Assembly: GCA_023664775.1 (NCBI GenBank)
Contig: JAMPEW010000008.1
Coordinates: 1-64,000 of the forward strand
Length of the DNA: 64,000 nucleotides
From: Clostridium sp.
GTDB taxonomy: Bacteria > Bacillota > Clostridia > Lachnospirales > Lachnospiraceae
Direction: 5' to 3'
Positions 52,936 through 62,279 of the stretch are shown in pieces. Below the pieces are notes generated by a model that was not told the DNA's origin, made no database searches, and saw nothing but the letters and a program-made list of their open reading frames with translations. Position 1 is the stretch's first letter, and each line of letters opens with the position of its first letter. Made by a program: the position numbers and the translations under genes.

Positions 52936-53652
52936 ATGAACAGATTAAAAGCTTATATAGAAAATGTGACCAATCAAAAGCTGTCATTGTCAAATATTCA
53001 GCTTCGACAGTTTGAGCTGTTTTATGAAATGTTGATTGAACGAAATAAGGTTATGAACCTCACTGCCATTACAGACAGGGAGGAGGTTATTTTAAAGCAT
53101 TTTATTGACAGTCTTTCCATTGCCGAGTGCTTTGATATGTCGGAGGAGCTGTCTGTAATTGATGTAGGAACGGGCGCAGGCTTCCCGGGGATACCGCTTA
53201 AAATAGCATTTCCATGGCTTGAGGTAACGCTTTTCGATTCCTTAAATAAACGAATTGTTTTTATTCAGGAGGTTATTCATGCGCTTGGACTTGAAAAATG
53301 CAATGCCATTCACGGCAGGGCAGAGGACGGTGGACGGAACAAGCTTCTGCGTGAGCGCTTTGACCTTGCCGTATCACGTGCAGTTGCAAACCTCTCCACC
53401 TTGTCAGAATACTGCCTGCCCTTTGTAAAGCAGGAAGGACATTTTATCTCCTACAAAACAAATTCTGCCGATGAGGAAATCGTAAATGCAGAACACGCAA
53501 TAACAACATTGGGCGGCACCCATAAGAAAACCATAAAGCTAATGCTTCCTGATTCCGATATAGGCAGAAGCCTTGTCGTAATAAAAAAAATAAAGCCTAC
53601 GCCTAAGTTATATCCGAGAAAAGCCGGTATAGCAAACAAACAGCCCCTTTAA
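52936..53652 (+). CDS. rsmG: 16S rRNA (guanine527-N7)-methyltransferase RsmG (GidB)
   Basis: 238 residues. SAM-binding VIDVGTGAGFPGIPLKIAFP, 'FDSLNKRIVFIQEVIHALGL', 'HGRAEDGGRNKLLRERFDLA' and catalytic-region VSRAVANLSTLSEYCLPFV identify RsmG. It methylates N7 of G527 in the 530 loop; mutants show low-level streptomycin resistance. SD AAAGGA lies before ATG 52936. It stands apart from the gidA/mnmE cluster in which it is often found. Its stop codon lies inside the terminator. Confidence 0.94.
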   Translation: MNRLKAYIENVTNQKLSLSNIQLRQFELFYEMLIERNKVMNLTAITDREEVILKHFIDSLSIAECFDMSEELSVIDVGTGAGFPGIPLKIAFPWLEVTLFDSLNKRIVFIQEVIHALGLEKCNAIHGRAEDGGRNKLLRERFDLAVSRAVANLSTLSEYCLPFVKQEGHFISYKTNSADEEIVNAEHAITTLGGTHKKTIKLMLPDSDIGRSLVVIKKIKPTPKLYPRKAGIANKQPL

Positions 53653-53673
53653 TGAAAGGGGCTGTTTGTTTTT
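53634..53673 (+). terminator. Rho-independent terminator of rsmG
   Basis: ACAAACAGCCCCTTT-AATG-AAAGGGGCTGTTTGT followed by TTTT; perfect 15-base stem overlapping the rsmG stop codon. It can also serve the convergent exonuclease gene ending at 53686. Confidence 0.9.
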
Positions 53674-53685
53674 AGAATGAATTAC

Positions 53686-54654
53686 TCATACGGATTTTTG
53701 TCTGTTCTTTTTCTCATGGCGTTTGTCCTGACGCTTCTGCCTTAATTCATCCTGTCTTTCTTTTATATTTTCCATTCCTTTTTTATCTGTTGGAAGCATT
53801 GTTTTTATTGCAAAAACCTTTCCATCCTTCGTCTGCTTAAACCTTATCTTTCCTGCTACAAGACCATGATACCAGCATCTGCCTACACCGGCATAGGTAT
53901 TTGGCGTGTTCACAAACCACTTTATTTTTTTTGTAAGCTTCTTCCCACATTTGTAGCATCTCATGGTGATAAGGTCTTTATCAGCGATTGCTTCGCTTTT
54001 GTCTTGATACACTCTCGTAATATGCTCCATATAATTTTTATGGTAGGAGATTATTTCTTCATTTTTTTCTTGAGGTGTATTGTAAATGTCATAGGAATAT
54101 CTGTCCTCTAGGTCGCTGGGGTTTATTTCCTTTAAAACCATTCCTGTGTAATAAGCATCATTTACCGCTGAATGAAACGGCCGGTCTATCGTAATACCAA
54201 GCTTATTAACTGCCTTCTCAAGCTTTGCAATGGCTCCATCATCATCTATCAGGTCAGCATATATCTGTTGGACATTATAAAATTTAAGCGGAAATTCCAA
54301 TTGCTTCATGTAATAATAATCCATATTATTTTGCAGATAGTTTAAATCCATGGCACCCCACGTACAAAATATGTAATCGGTTCCACACCACTTTATGAAC
54401 TCCCTGCATACCATGTCAAAGGGCCTTCCCTTTTTCAAGGTGTCCTCATCATAATTTAATATTGCCTTGATATGAGGCTGTAGCTTTCGGTAAAGCCTCG
54501 GCTTAATTATGCTTGAATAACTGTCTGTCATATTCAATTTTTCGTCGAGCTTTACAGCTCCAATTTCAATTATCTCAAATGGCATTCTGGCGTTTTCAAA
54601 TTCCCGTCCGCCACAGCATTGATTCCATTCAAGATCCAAAACAATATAATTCAT
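53686..54654 (-). CDS. DEDDh 3'-5' exonuclease
   Basis: 322 residues. DEDD exonuclease residues are in order: YIVLDLEWNQ (Asp, Glu), 'WGAMDLNYLQNN' (Asp) and 'RPFHSAVNDAYYTGMV' (His and Asp). A Cys-containing segment 'MRCYKCGKKLTKKIKWF' followed by 'GVGRCWYHG' could bind zinc. The C-terminus is very basic (KERQDELRQKRQDKRHEKKN). Such single-domain exonucleases (KapD/Snipper-like) trim RNA or single-stranded DNA; substrate unknown. Confidence 0.85.
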   Translation of the reverse strand: MNYIVLDLEWNQCCGGREFENARMPFEIIEIGAVKLDEKLNMTDSYSSIIKPRLYRKLQPHIKAILNYDEDTLKKGRPFDMVCREFIKWCGTDYIFCTWGAMDLNYLQNNMDYYYMKQLEFPLKFYNVQQIYADLIDDDGAIAKLEKAVNKLGITIDRPFHSAVNDAYYTGMVLKEINPSDLEDRYSYDIYNTPQEKNEEIISYHKNYMEHITRVYQDKSEAIADKDLITMRCYKCGKKLTKKIKWFVNTPNTYAGVGRCWYHGLVAGKIRFKQTKDGKVFAIKTMLPTDKKGMENIKERQDELRQKRQDKRHEKKNRQKSV

Positions 54655-54676
54655 GTCAAATCCTTTGTCAAAATTA

Positions 54677-55957
54677 TTATGAATTCATAACCTTAAGATG
54701 TGTAAATTCCATATCCTCATCTAAGTTGTTCACCATTTCAGGAATTTCGTATACATTATCATATACCATATCGTCCTCATATTCATCCATTTCATCTTCA
54801 GCATCATCTTCGTACTCATCCGCTTCATCCTCGGCATCATCCTCATACTCGTCTGCCTCATCCTCGGTATCATCGTCCTCGTACTCGTCTGCCTCATCCT
54901 CGTACTCGTCTGTTTCATATTCGGCATCATCATACGCATCCATTTTACTAGTTGCATGTCCATTTTGGGGATGCTTATCCTCGTATTCATCTAAATTGTC
55001 AACCATGCCAAGGCTGTCAATCAATCCTAAATAATCAAGCATCGCTAAATCATCTGCCGCTTCCATATCATCAACTGTCTCTGAATTTTTAACCGCAGCC
55101 ATGTGTAAACCATCGACAGCATCTAAGCCTTTCGCATCATCCAAATTATCTACCATATCTAAATTATTAAATATGTCTGTATTGTCTGCCGCACTTAAGC
55201 CGCCAGCTTCATCCAAATTATCTACCATATCTAAATTACTAAATATGCCTGCATTGTCTGCCGCATTTAAGCCGCCAGCTTCATCCAAATTATCTACCAT
55301 ATCTAAATTACTAAATATGTCTAAATTGTCTACTGCACCTAAATCATTAATATCGGTCAAATTATCTGAATTACCAACTACGCTTACAGCATCCACCTTG
55401 CTGACTGCCTGTTCTTTGTAGCTTCCCAGCTCTAAGCCCTTGCATATATCATTTAAAATATCAATCGCCTCGTCAGATGATTTCGCATTGGCTGTTGCCA
55501 TCTTAGCAAGCAATACGGCAATTCTTTCATTGCTGTTTATAATCTTATTTGCATTATCCATATCCTTTTTTATGGAAAGCTTTGCCAGCATCTTATCCTG
55601 CTCCGCAGAATCTGCATAGCTTTTTGCACTTTGCTCCCTGATATCCACCATAGCATTCAGCATGGCAGACATACTCTGATTTCGGGTAATTTCTTCCCTC
55701 TTTGCCACTGAGTAAATTCCTTTTTCAACCTTGGTAAGCTCATTTTGCTTATCAATATTTACCGCAACAATTTCATCGACCTTTTCAAGTATTCCATCCA
55801 CAAAAAAATATGTATCTACAACAACAATAAGAGAAACGGCAATAATAAGCCCAATATTTGACGGTGCCGCAAAAATTAAATATAAGTCAATTAATAATGC
55901 GGCAACAAATGCAACTGCGCTTATTGCAAGTATCGATTGTGATTTCCCTGTCTTCAT
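54677..55957 (-). CDS. Membrane protein with tandem repeats and a highly acidic tail
   Basis: 426 residues. Two N-terminal helices (about 10-28 and 33-53) precede a helical cytoplasmic region (60-185). Then come about three 28-residue repeats around 'NLDMVDNLDEAGGLNAADN' (residues about 205-300) and a C-terminal stretch of ADEYEDD/EDE repeats (about 340-400) with extreme Asp/Glu content. SD AGGAG precedes ATG 55957. No family recognised. The acidic tail may bind cations or a partner and is expected to vary in length. Confidence 0.7.
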   Translation of the reverse strand: MKTGKSQSILAISAVAFVAALLIDLYLIFAAPSNIGLIIAVSLIVVVDTYFFVDGILEKVDEIVAVNIDKQNELTKVEKGIYSVAKREEITRNQSMSAMLNAMVDIREQSAKSYADSAEQDKMLAKLSIKKDMDNANKIINSNERIAVLLAKMATANAKSSDEAIDILNDICKGLELGSYKEQAVSKVDAVSVVGNSDNLTDINDLGAVDNLDIFSNLDMVDNLDEAGGLNAADNAGIFSNLDMVDNLDEAGGLSAADNTDIFNNLDMVDNLDDAKGLDAVDGLHMAAVKNSETVDDMEAADDLAMLDYLGLIDSLGMVDNLDEYEDKHPQNGHATSKMDAYDDAEYETDEYEDEADEYEDDDTEDEADEYEDDAEDEADEYEDDAEDEMDEYEDDMVYDNVYEIPEMVNNLDEDMEFTHLKVMNS

Positions 55958-55977
55958 ACAATATACTCCTATATTTT

Positions 55978-56245
55978 ACCATATCGCCTATCGCAGATTG
56001 GCGATGCGCTATTTGCGATGGTCTTTTCGCAAAGTATAATGTACGTTTACGTACATTATACCATATCGCCAATCGCAGATTGGCGATGCACAACTTTCCA
56101 CAGTGCAGCTCGATTTCGCTACGCTTCATCTCGCTCACGGGCATTCGCCCTATCAGTCCGTAATCTAAAAAAACGGACTGCAAGCAGCCGTTTTTTATCT
56201 TCCGGACTGGCACTGCTCATTGCTTTCGTGCACATTATACCATAA
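55978..56245. repeat. Compound palindromic repeat, MITE-like
   Basis: ATCGCC(T/A)ATC-GCA-GATTGGCGAT occurs twice (about 55983 and 56067). Between them GTATAATGTACGT-TT-ACGTACATTATAC is a perfect 13-base palindrome (about 56035-56062). ACATTATACCATA recurs near 56052 and 56232. A spurious ORF through it (minus strand) encodes MPVSEMKRSEIELHCGKL, a peptide I recall from many unrelated Lachnospiraceae loci, consistent with a dispersed repeat. Confidence 0.68.
56162..56198. terminator. Bidirectional hairpin inside the repeat
   Basis: AAAAAAACGGACTGC-AAG-CAGCCGTTTTTTA: an 8-9 base stem with a T-run on both strands. Confidence 0.6.
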
Positions 56246-56366
56246 ATATGGGCAAAAGCAAACTATTCGTACAGCTTGAATTTTGCCCCTGCCGGTTAAA
56301 ATCAAGCAGGGGCAATCTTAATTATTGCTTGTTCAAATGATTTATAATTCTATTTCGCAAGGCAAA

Positions 56367-57734
56367 TTAACTTTCTGCAAGAAGCAGTATTTTCTCCATA
56401 TCTGCAATCAGCTCCTTGGAATACTTATCTGCTTTTCTATATACCTGCTCCGCATCCGAATAATTGCCAGAGTTTAAAGCACGAATTATAGACGCACCAA
56501 ATTGATGAAATCTTTTATGCTTTTCTCCAAGCGTATCCCATATCGGGAGCACCTCTGGAATTTTCGGTGTCATGGAATAGTAAAAATGTCCGAAGCCACA
56601 CTTGGAAGAATCTAACTGCAGCGGAATTACCTTTCTTTCACTTACCATTTTTCGCAAATTACCCAGCCATGTATGATGTGATGAAATAGCATTTTTCATA
56701 TACTCGGCAAACTCTTTGTTTTCCATACGGAAAAAGGCATCATCTGTCATTGCTCCCATCTGCTTCACTGTTTCGTCCAATGTTTTTTCGATGCTTACAA
56801 CCGGCTCAATCGCCTGATTCAAATCTGTGCTGACCTGACGCATAAAATTTGTGCTTCCGATTATCTGATTTTCCATTTCCGTCATTGAGTGGCTGATTTC
56901 CTGACTGACAGCAGCAATGGAGCTGACAGATTCATTGACCTGTGAAACGGATTTTCGGTTTTCATCGTTTAATTCCCACGCACTTTTAATTCTGTCTGTC
57001 ATGGAATTAAGTGCATTCATTGTATTGGATGCACTCTTTGAGCTTTTTTGGGACGCATGCTTCATATTTTCAACAAAATCCCCCATGCTGCCTACCATCT
57101 TTTGGGTTTCTCCCGCCAGTTGGCGAATTTCATTTGCCACAACAGCAAATCCTTTTCCTGCCTCTCCAGCTCTTGCCGCCTCAACGGAAGCATTTAACGC
57201 AAGCAGGTTTGTCTGCATGGATATTGTATCAATTCCGGTTATTACCTCACCCATCCGCTCCATGAGTTCAAACAAAGCTTCCATGTCATCCTTCATTTCC
57301 TTGGAAACAACCAACAACTGTTCAGAAAGCTCCTTTACAGATGTCAGTTCATTCTGACCGGTTTCAATTTTCTGATATACCTCTTTTGTATCTTCAGAAA
57401 CCTTAACAATTGTATTCGTCAATTCTTCATGCTGGTTGTTGGAGCTTCCTGCTGCATAAGACGCGCCGGAAGCTGTCCCGAAAATAGCCTCTGCCGCCTG
57501 TTCTATGTTCTTGGATATGTCCATAATTTTTTCTGTCTGATGCTGTAATGTCAAATCAAGGGAGCTAATCTGCATAATAACCTTTATGTTTTTTTCAAAA
57601 ATCTCCGCAAACTGTTTTCTTCCATTTGACAGTCTCATATACATACTGTTCAACTCAGGTTCCTTTGAATAATCAACTGCTTTCAATTCTGAAACAGCCC
57701 TCATCAGCTCCGCCTTGTTCCCCTTCATCGCCAT
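56367..57734 (-). CDS. Methyl-accepting chemotaxis protein with C-terminal CZB zinc-binding domain
   Basis: 455 residues from ATG 57734 (GAGGG seven to nine bases upstream). There is no transmembrane segment, so the receptor is cytoplasmic. A long coiled-coil signalling region holds the conserved tip [20 protein letters not shown], and the C-terminal about 120 residues match CZB: '[20 protein letters not shown]', '[11 protein letters not shown]' and '[15 protein letters not shown]' supply the His/Cys zinc ligands. CZB receptors sense zinc or hypochlorous acid. A start at 57758 lacks an SD. Confidence 0.87.
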   Translation of the reverse strand: MAMKGNKAELMRAVSELKAVDYSKEPELNSMYMRLSNGRKQFAEIFEKNIKVIMQISSLDLTLQHQTEKIMDISKNIEQAAEAIFGTASGASYAAGSSNNQHEELTNTIVKVSEDTKEVYQKIETGQNELTSVKELSEQLLVVSKEMKDDMEALFELMERMGEVITGIDTISMQTNLLALNASVEAARAGEAGKGFAVVANEIRQLAGETQKMVGSMGDFVENMKHASQKSSKSASNTMNALNSMTDRIKSAWELNDENRKSVSQVNESVSSIAAVSQEISHSMTEMENQIIGSTNFMRQVSTDLNQAIEPVVSIEKTLDETVKQMGAMTDDAFFRMENKEFAEYMKNAISSHHTWLGNLRKMVSERKVIPLQLDSSKCGFGHFYYSMTPKIPEVLPIWDTLGEKHKRFHQFGASIIRALNSGNYSDAEQVYRKADKYSKELIADMEKILLLAES

Positions 57735-58101
57735 GCTTTTTGCCCTCATTCTTTCCATAATTTACATGTGCCATTTGTTAAATGTTCAAAATACCCATAA
57801 TACCTATATACCCATTGCATTATTATATAGTACTTACATAATACGTGATTTTATGCAATTTGAAAAGGTTTTTTTATCTTATTACCTAAATTTAACAAAT
57901 ATGTATGTAAATAATATCTTCGATGGTGCAATTCCACACTTAGCAGGCTACACAAGAAAGGATTTTACTTCATAGCACATTCCAATATGAAGTGTATTTC
58001 CCCATGATGAAAAAACCGATAAACCGTGATTTCTCACAAGCTTATCGGTTTTACTGCTAAATAATCCTTCTTTGGGTTTAGTTTTGCAGGCAAAGTATAG
58101 T
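57735..58101. other. Gap with one terminator hairpin
   Basis: The only clear structure is AAAACCGATAA (58012-58022) pairing with TTATCGGTTTT (58042-58052), with T-runs on both sides; it would terminate the minus-strand gene at 58102. The AT-rich remainder probably holds the chemoreceptor promoter but no boxes stand out. Confidence 0.55.
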
Positions 58102-58590
58102 TTAAAAAATTTCTGCATTTTGCCGTCTATATGTATCATTATTTTTTTCGCTTAGTTCATTTTCTATCTGTGCTATTTTTTTCTCCAATTCCCTAATCTT
58201 TTCCTCATCGCCTGCCGCAGCCTTTATTTGTTGTTCAAGCTGTTTCTTTTCTTCTTTCAGCTTTTTTATTTCCCTGTCAACTTTGTCTGTATTTGTAGTA
58301 GTTTTTTCTGCATTCTTCTTTGGTTCTTCTGCTGATTGTACAGTTTTCTTTTTCGGGTCATCATATATAACTTTAGGAAATCCCTCGTCATCCCGTTCCA
58401 TATGATATAACCCACTGGGCTTTTTCGCCATTTTTTCACTGCTGATATATTCATCGTTTTGTATCGAAATGCTTTCCATTTTACTTTCTTTTTTTTCACT
58501 TTTTGTGACTTCTTCCGTTTTTTTCTGCTGATTAGCCTGTAGTTTGTCTAAATAGCTGTCCTCATATTTGCCTCTTACTTCCATTGACAT
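58102..58590 (-). CDS. Conserved Lachnospiraceae hypothetical protein with coiled coil
   Basis: 162 residues, SD AGGAGG before ATG 58590. A polar N-terminus contains 'YEDSYLDKLQANQQKKTEEV' and 'GLYHMERDDEGFPKVIYDDP'; the C-terminal half is a coiled coil ('EIKKLKEEKKQLEQQIKAAA', 'KIRELEKKIAQIENELSEKN') ending in NDTYRRQNAEIF. The DDP and NDTYRRQ segments are conserved in proteins of unknown function in this family of bacteria. No signal peptide. Confidence 0.7.
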   Translation of the reverse strand: MSMEVRGKYEDSYLDKLQANQQKKTEEVTKSEKKESKMESISIQNDEYISSEKMAKKPSGLYHMERDDEGFPKVIYDDPKKKTVQSAEEPKKNAEKTTTNTDKVDREIKKLKEEKKQLEQQIKAAAGDEEKIRELEKKIAQIENELSEKNNDTYRRQNAEIF

Positions 58591-58723
58591 GCTTATATCC
58601 TCCTAACGTCAAATAGTATGCCCCTCGCAGCATTTGTTAAATCTCCATGTGGCTATTTTCCTCCTTGCCTGCGGGACCAAATATTGTATTGTTGCTTCAT
58701 CTTCTCTTTCGTCATTCTTTTCA

Positions 58724-60055
58724 TTATGCTTCATCTGTTTGTTGTGAGATGCCAACTAATTGCTGTGGAATGATAAAAAGCACACTTAAAGTAAATACTT
58801 TCCCATCCATTTTTATATCCATGGCTCCCTGATACTTTTCAGTTACGGCTTTTATATTTGCAATACCTGTTCCTCTATTTACTGCCTTTTTTCCTGTATA
58901 ACTATTAGATATTTCAATCATTAAAAACAAGCCCTGTACTTTTCCTGATATATGAATAAATTTTTGTGCATCATCTTCCATTCTTTCACAAGCAGAAATT
59001 GCATTGTCTAATGCATTGGAAAAAACAATACAAAAATCAATATCATTTATTTTGGACGGATATGGCACAGACAAAGAACATCGCGTGTGTATCTTCCTGC
59101 TTGCAGCTAACCCTAGTTTATTTGCTAATAAGATGTCCAGTACAGGATTATTTGTATTTACTGAAAAAGACAGATCAGACATTAATAATTCTGCATCATC
59201 CATATATTGTAATGTAGCTTCCGTCCTGCCATTTTGTATCAATTCCTTTATAATGGTCATATGATTTTTCACATCATGCCGAAAAGCTTTTGTCTTTTCA
59301 AAACGCGTCTTTGCTTCTTCCACATATTGATTTAATAAATGAGCATTTTGCTCCAATAATGAAAATTGCTTACTTAACTCCCAGCTTTCCTTAATTTTTT
59401 TGTAGGCATACAAGATGCAAAACAAACTAGCTGCTCCCAATAACTGAATAAATAATATTTTCAATCCATTAGAACACAACATTACTTTTCCACTATTATC
59501 TATTGTTACTGTTTTACCATATATCTCACGACTAATATATTCACTAACTAAAAATATCAGTAGCGTGGGTGTCAAAATCATAAGTGCATATTGTCTGCCG
59601 TCTGTTCCATCACTTTTAAAACATTTTTCTATAAATACATAACACAACATAGATAATAAAAGGGATAAAACACTGCCAATTCCCATAAATATATAACTTA
59701 TGCTTTGAAGATTTATCTTGAGGCCCATTGTCAAAACAGAAAACAACAAGGAATCAATTATCCCATAACACAAATGCATAACCTCTATTGTTATAACGGA
59801 ACACAACAACGCATATAAACCATTCGCTTTTTTTATCAAAACACCACTTAGCGTAAACAACGTGATATATGCCAAAAATTCCACAATACTGTCCGTTTTG
59901 CATATCAATGAGATAACAACTCCTACAACGGCAAACAGAACATAAGAAGCAAATGGTTGTCTTTTCCCCAAAAAACGATTGTAAAAATAATATCCTACCA
60001 AAACCTCAATGATACCGTCACAATAAGGATATAGTCCAATTATCCACTCGCTCAT
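58724..60055 (-). CDS. AgrC-like GHKL sensor histidine kinase
   Basis: 443 residues. Six to seven N-terminal helices (1-215) are followed by a coiled region and the His-box 'KAFRHDVKNHMTIIKELIQN', whose His is the phospho-acceptor, and an HATPase_c_5-type domain with 'VFSNALDNAISACERM' (N box) and 'NRGTGIANIKAVTEKYQG' (G box). This architecture is that of peptide-sensing kinases such as AgrC. No AgrB or AgrD gene is nearby. Starts one base after the regulator's stop codon, so it is coupled to it. Confidence 0.88.
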   Translation of the reverse strand: MSEWIIGLYPYCDGIIEVLVGYYFYNRFLGKRQPFASYVLFAVVGVVISLICKTDSIVEFLAYITLFTLSGVLIKKANGLYALLCSVITIEVMHLCYGIIDSLLFSVLTMGLKINLQSISYIFMGIGSVLSLLLSMLCYVFIEKCFKSDGTDGRQYALMILTPTLLIFLVSEYISREIYGKTVTIDNSGKVMLCSNGLKILFIQLLGAASLFCILYAYKKIKESWELSKQFSLLEQNAHLLNQYVEEAKTRFEKTKAFRHDVKNHMTIIKELIQNGRTEATLQYMDDAELLMSDLSFSVNTNNPVLDILLANKLGLAASRKIHTRCSLSVPYPSKINDIDFCIVFSNALDNAISACERMEDDAQKFIHISGKVQGLFLMIEISNSYTGKKAVNRGTGIANIKAVTEKYQGAMDIKMDGKVFTLSVLFIIPQQLVGISQQTDEA

Positions 60056-60056
60056 A

Positions 60057-60767
60057 TTATAATTCCCATTCTTTCATATACCGTAATATCACATTAGAAA
60101 ACTCCTTACTTCTTAAACGTGACACGGGTATCTGATGATTTCCCTCCATATATGCAACTCCATTTTTATAGCTAATCAAATATTGCATATTTAGCAAATA
60201 ACTTCTATGACAACGAAAAAACCGACTATCAAGTTTTGTTTCCAAATTCTCAATTCTGTCATAATAATCAATAACATCTGAGGACCTCAAATGCAGATAA
60301 ATTTTTCTGTCTATTATTTCGCAGTAAATTATTTCGCCAAAAGAAATAATACTGCTTTCATTTCCCCTTTGAATAAGCAATTTTTCTTTATCAGAATTTT
60401 TCAAAGATAGCATCAGCCGTTCCATTGTACTTTTAAAATTATCATATTCAATCGGCTTTAAAAGATAATCAAATGGCTGTACCTCAAAAGATTGAAATAC
60501 CAATTCTTTTAAAACTGTTATAAAAATCAGGAATCCTTTATAACATTTATTTCTCATTCTTTTTGCTGTTTCAATTCCGTCAAGCTGCTTCATTTGAATA
60601 TCAAGAAATAAAATATCTATATCTTTATCGCTATTTAATAGTTCTTCTCCACTGGAAAACATAAAAATTCTGATTTCCATATTCTTACTGCAAAAAAAAT
60701 CTGATACTAATTCTTTTATGCGTTTTAACATGACTTTCTCATCATCACAAATTGCAATATTAATCAC
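60057..60767 (-). CDS. LytTR-type response regulator (AgrA-like)
   Basis: 236 residues from GTG 60767 (SD AAAGGGG). Receiver domain with acidic pair ICDDEKVM, phospho-acceptor Asp in DIDILFLDIQMKQLDGIETA and Lys in 'LLKPIEYDNFKSTM', followed by a LytTR DNA-binding domain ('IYCEIIDRKIYLHLRSSDV', 'LDSRFFRCHRSYLLNMQYLI', 'IPVSRLRSKEFSN'). It would bind direct-repeat sites near promoters. First gene of the two-component operon. Confidence 0.9.
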   Translation of the reverse strand: MINIAICDDEKVMLKRIKELVSDFFCSKNMEIRIFMFSSGEELLNSDKDIDILFLDIQMKQLDGIETAKRMRNKCYKGFLIFITVLKELVFQSFEVQPFDYLLKPIEYDNFKSTMERLMLSLKNSDKEKLLIQRGNESSIISFGEIIYCEIIDRKIYLHLRSSDVIDYYDRIENLETKLDSRFFRCHRSYLLNMQYLISYKNGVAYMEGNHQIPVSRLRSKEFSNVILRYMKEWEL

Positions 60768-60873
60768 GGAAACACCCCTTTTCTTTACTAAATTTAATAT
60801 TTTACCATCCCATATTCCTCCAAACAATAATTATGCTTTAAAATGTATCTATAATGATGTGAAATGTTTACTG

Positions 60874-60899
60874 TTTAAGGTCACAATTTGCGACCTAAA
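60874..60899. promoter_or_regulatory. Dyad element upstream of the two-component operon
   Basis: TTTAAGGTCACAATTTGCGACCTAAA: arms AGGTCACA and TGCGACCT complement with one mismatch, extended by TTTA/TAAA, about 110 bases before the regulator start codon. A candidate autoregulatory or repressor site; could also overlap a leader hairpin. Confidence 0.42.
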
Positions 60900-60929
60900 T
60901 AGCTTTTGTATGGTTCCATTTAAACTTGC

Positions 60930-60963
60930 CAAAAAAAAGCAGCAAAGATTTACTCCCTGCTGC
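60930..60963 (-). terminator. Terminator of the winged-helix regulator operon
   Basis: On the minus strand GCAGCA..TGCTGC forms a hairpin followed by eight T's, ten bases after the stop codon at 60973. Confidence 0.7.
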
Positions 60964-60972
60964 CTTGTTTAA

Positions 60973-61275
60973 TTACTTGTCCTTTTCGTTCGTTCCATGA
61001 ATTGCCCGCTCCAATAAATCGACATATTCATTTAACATTAACGTCCCTGTTTCCGTTATTTTATAAGTGGTTCTTGGTTTTCGATTAACAAATGCTTTTG
61101 TACATTCAATATATTTCTCATTTTCTAATTTTAATAATTGTGCTCCTAAATTTCCATCACTTGCATTTGTAATCTTCTTCAGCTCTTGAAAATTCTTTTC
61201 GCCTGAAATTAGTGAAACCATTACAGCTAATCTTAACCTATTGCTAAACAAGTCTGGTATGTTATGAATTTCCAC
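60973..61275 (-). CDS. Winged-helix transcriptional regulator (HTH_34/DUF-MarR-like)
   Basis: 100 residues from GTG 61275 (SD GGGAGG seven bases upstream). Winged-helix layout: 'FSNRLRLAVMVSLISGEKNF', 'ELKKITNASDGNLGAQLLKL' (recognition helix) and the wing 'RKPRTTYKITETGTLMLNEY'. This is the small ArsR/MarR-like type (PF13601) often paired with a membrane protein it controls. It overlaps the membrane protein gene by 14 bases. Confidence 0.85.
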   Translation of the reverse strand: MEIHNIPDLFSNRLRLAVMVSLISGEKNFQELKKITNASDGNLGAQLLKLENEKYIECTKAFVNRKPRTTYKITETGTLMLNEYVDLLERAIHGTNEKDK

Positions 61276-61945
61276 GCTTTTTCCTCCCAATTATTTTGAC
61301 ATACAATCCAAGCAGGACCATACCAAGTGATAAAATTATAATTGAAAAAATGTCCCAAGAATACAAATTTACTGAATTTCCATGTATTTGTGCAATTGTA
61401 AAAACATGATTTCCGCATAACAATAAACAATACATAATAATTCCTAATATCGCACCGCCACATATCAATTTATCATGAATTACAATGCCCAATACTGCCA
61501 ATGCAATAATGACACATAAAAAGGAAAATGCCTTTTCCAATGTAGCTGCAAATTCGCCCGTTGCTCTTGTCTGATTTTGCATTGCCAATTGCGCAAAGAC
61601 TTTTGTAAAAGCCTTCCCACCAATCAACAGCACTCCCCAAATTTTCAATATGCTTTTACTAATGTCATTCCCAACATGGAAAAGCTTTCTATAATACACT
61701 AAAAAAATCACACAAATAACAATAAATACTATACCATCAACAGCACGCAGCATTTTCCATTGAAATCCTGATATTTCCTTTTGTGCATCAATAAATATGT
61801 ACCCCAAGTATTTTACCACCTCGCCAATTAGATTAGCAATACCGATTAAGATAAAACACATTCCTATTTCAGAAATGTCACTTTGTGTTTTATTTAATAC
61901 CGTCCTAATAAATTGGATATCTTGTTCTGCGTTATATTTTTCCAT
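61262..61945 (-). CDS. Membrane protein paired with the winged-helix regulator
   Basis: 227 residues from ATG 61945 (SD AAGGAGG). Hydrophobic segments near 25-47, 65-85, 100-118, 140-160 and 180-215 suggest five or six helices; a Lys/Arg-rich end follows. The N-terminus 'NAEQDIQFIRTVLNKTQSDI' is soluble. It belongs to the group of unnamed membrane proteins co-transcribed with PF13601 regulators; function unknown. Its leader carries copy 7 of the structured element. Confidence 0.68.
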   Translation of the reverse strand: MEKYNAEQDIQFIRTVLNKTQSDISEIGMCFILIGIANLIGEVVKYLGYIFIDAQKEISGFQWKMLRAVDGIVFIVICVIFLVYYRKLFHVGNDISKSILKIWGVLLIGGKAFTKVFAQLAMQNQTRATGEFAATLEKAFSFLCVIIALAVLGIVIHDKLICGGAILGIIMYCLLLCGNHVFTIAQIHGNSVNLYSWDIFSIIILSLGMVLLGLYVKIIGRKKRGNS

Positions 61946-61960
61946 TTTGCGACCTCCTTC

Positions 61961-62090
61961 TTTTGAACGCCGCCACATCCTAATTTTACTTTTCAATATG
62001 TTCCGATTTACAAAGTAAATAGAGAACTTTGTGGCGACATAGCATCACGGCGACTGTGTCGCCGGACATACTACATGTTAATTTTTTATA
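61961..62090 (-). promoter_or_regulatory. Structured 5' leader element, copy 7
   Basis: Outer stem GTCGCCAC/GTGGCGGC (62038-62031 and 61976-61969), inner stem with ATTTAC-TTT-GTAAAT, then GTTCAAAA and the SD AAGGAGG. Upstream lie a middle hairpin (GGCGACACAGTCGCC) and a weakened hairpin A (GTTATAAAAAATTAAC). Confidence 0.7.
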
Positions 62091-62206
62091 ACATTATCAC
62101 GCAACATCTGTTTACTCTATATTTTAGAGTACTCTGTATAGTTTGTCAATACCTAAAAAATATTTCTACTAATCGCACATTGCCAGATAAAATTCTTGAA
62201 ACAATA

Positions 62207-62250
62207 AAATGCCGAAAACCTTGAAAAAATCAATGTTTTCGGCATTTTTG
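62207..62250. terminator. Bidirectional terminator
   Basis: AAAATGCCGAAAAC pairs with GTTTTCGGCATTTT; T-rich run on the plus strand. It lies between the leader of the 61945 gene and the toxin-antitoxin remnant. Confidence 0.75.
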
Positions 62251-62279
62251 TTATTACTGTATAGCCTTTCATGTCCTGC

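Noticed and set aside
55887..56213. 108-codon minus-strand ORF
   Set aside because: It runs through palindromic repeats and has no SD; treated as a repeat.
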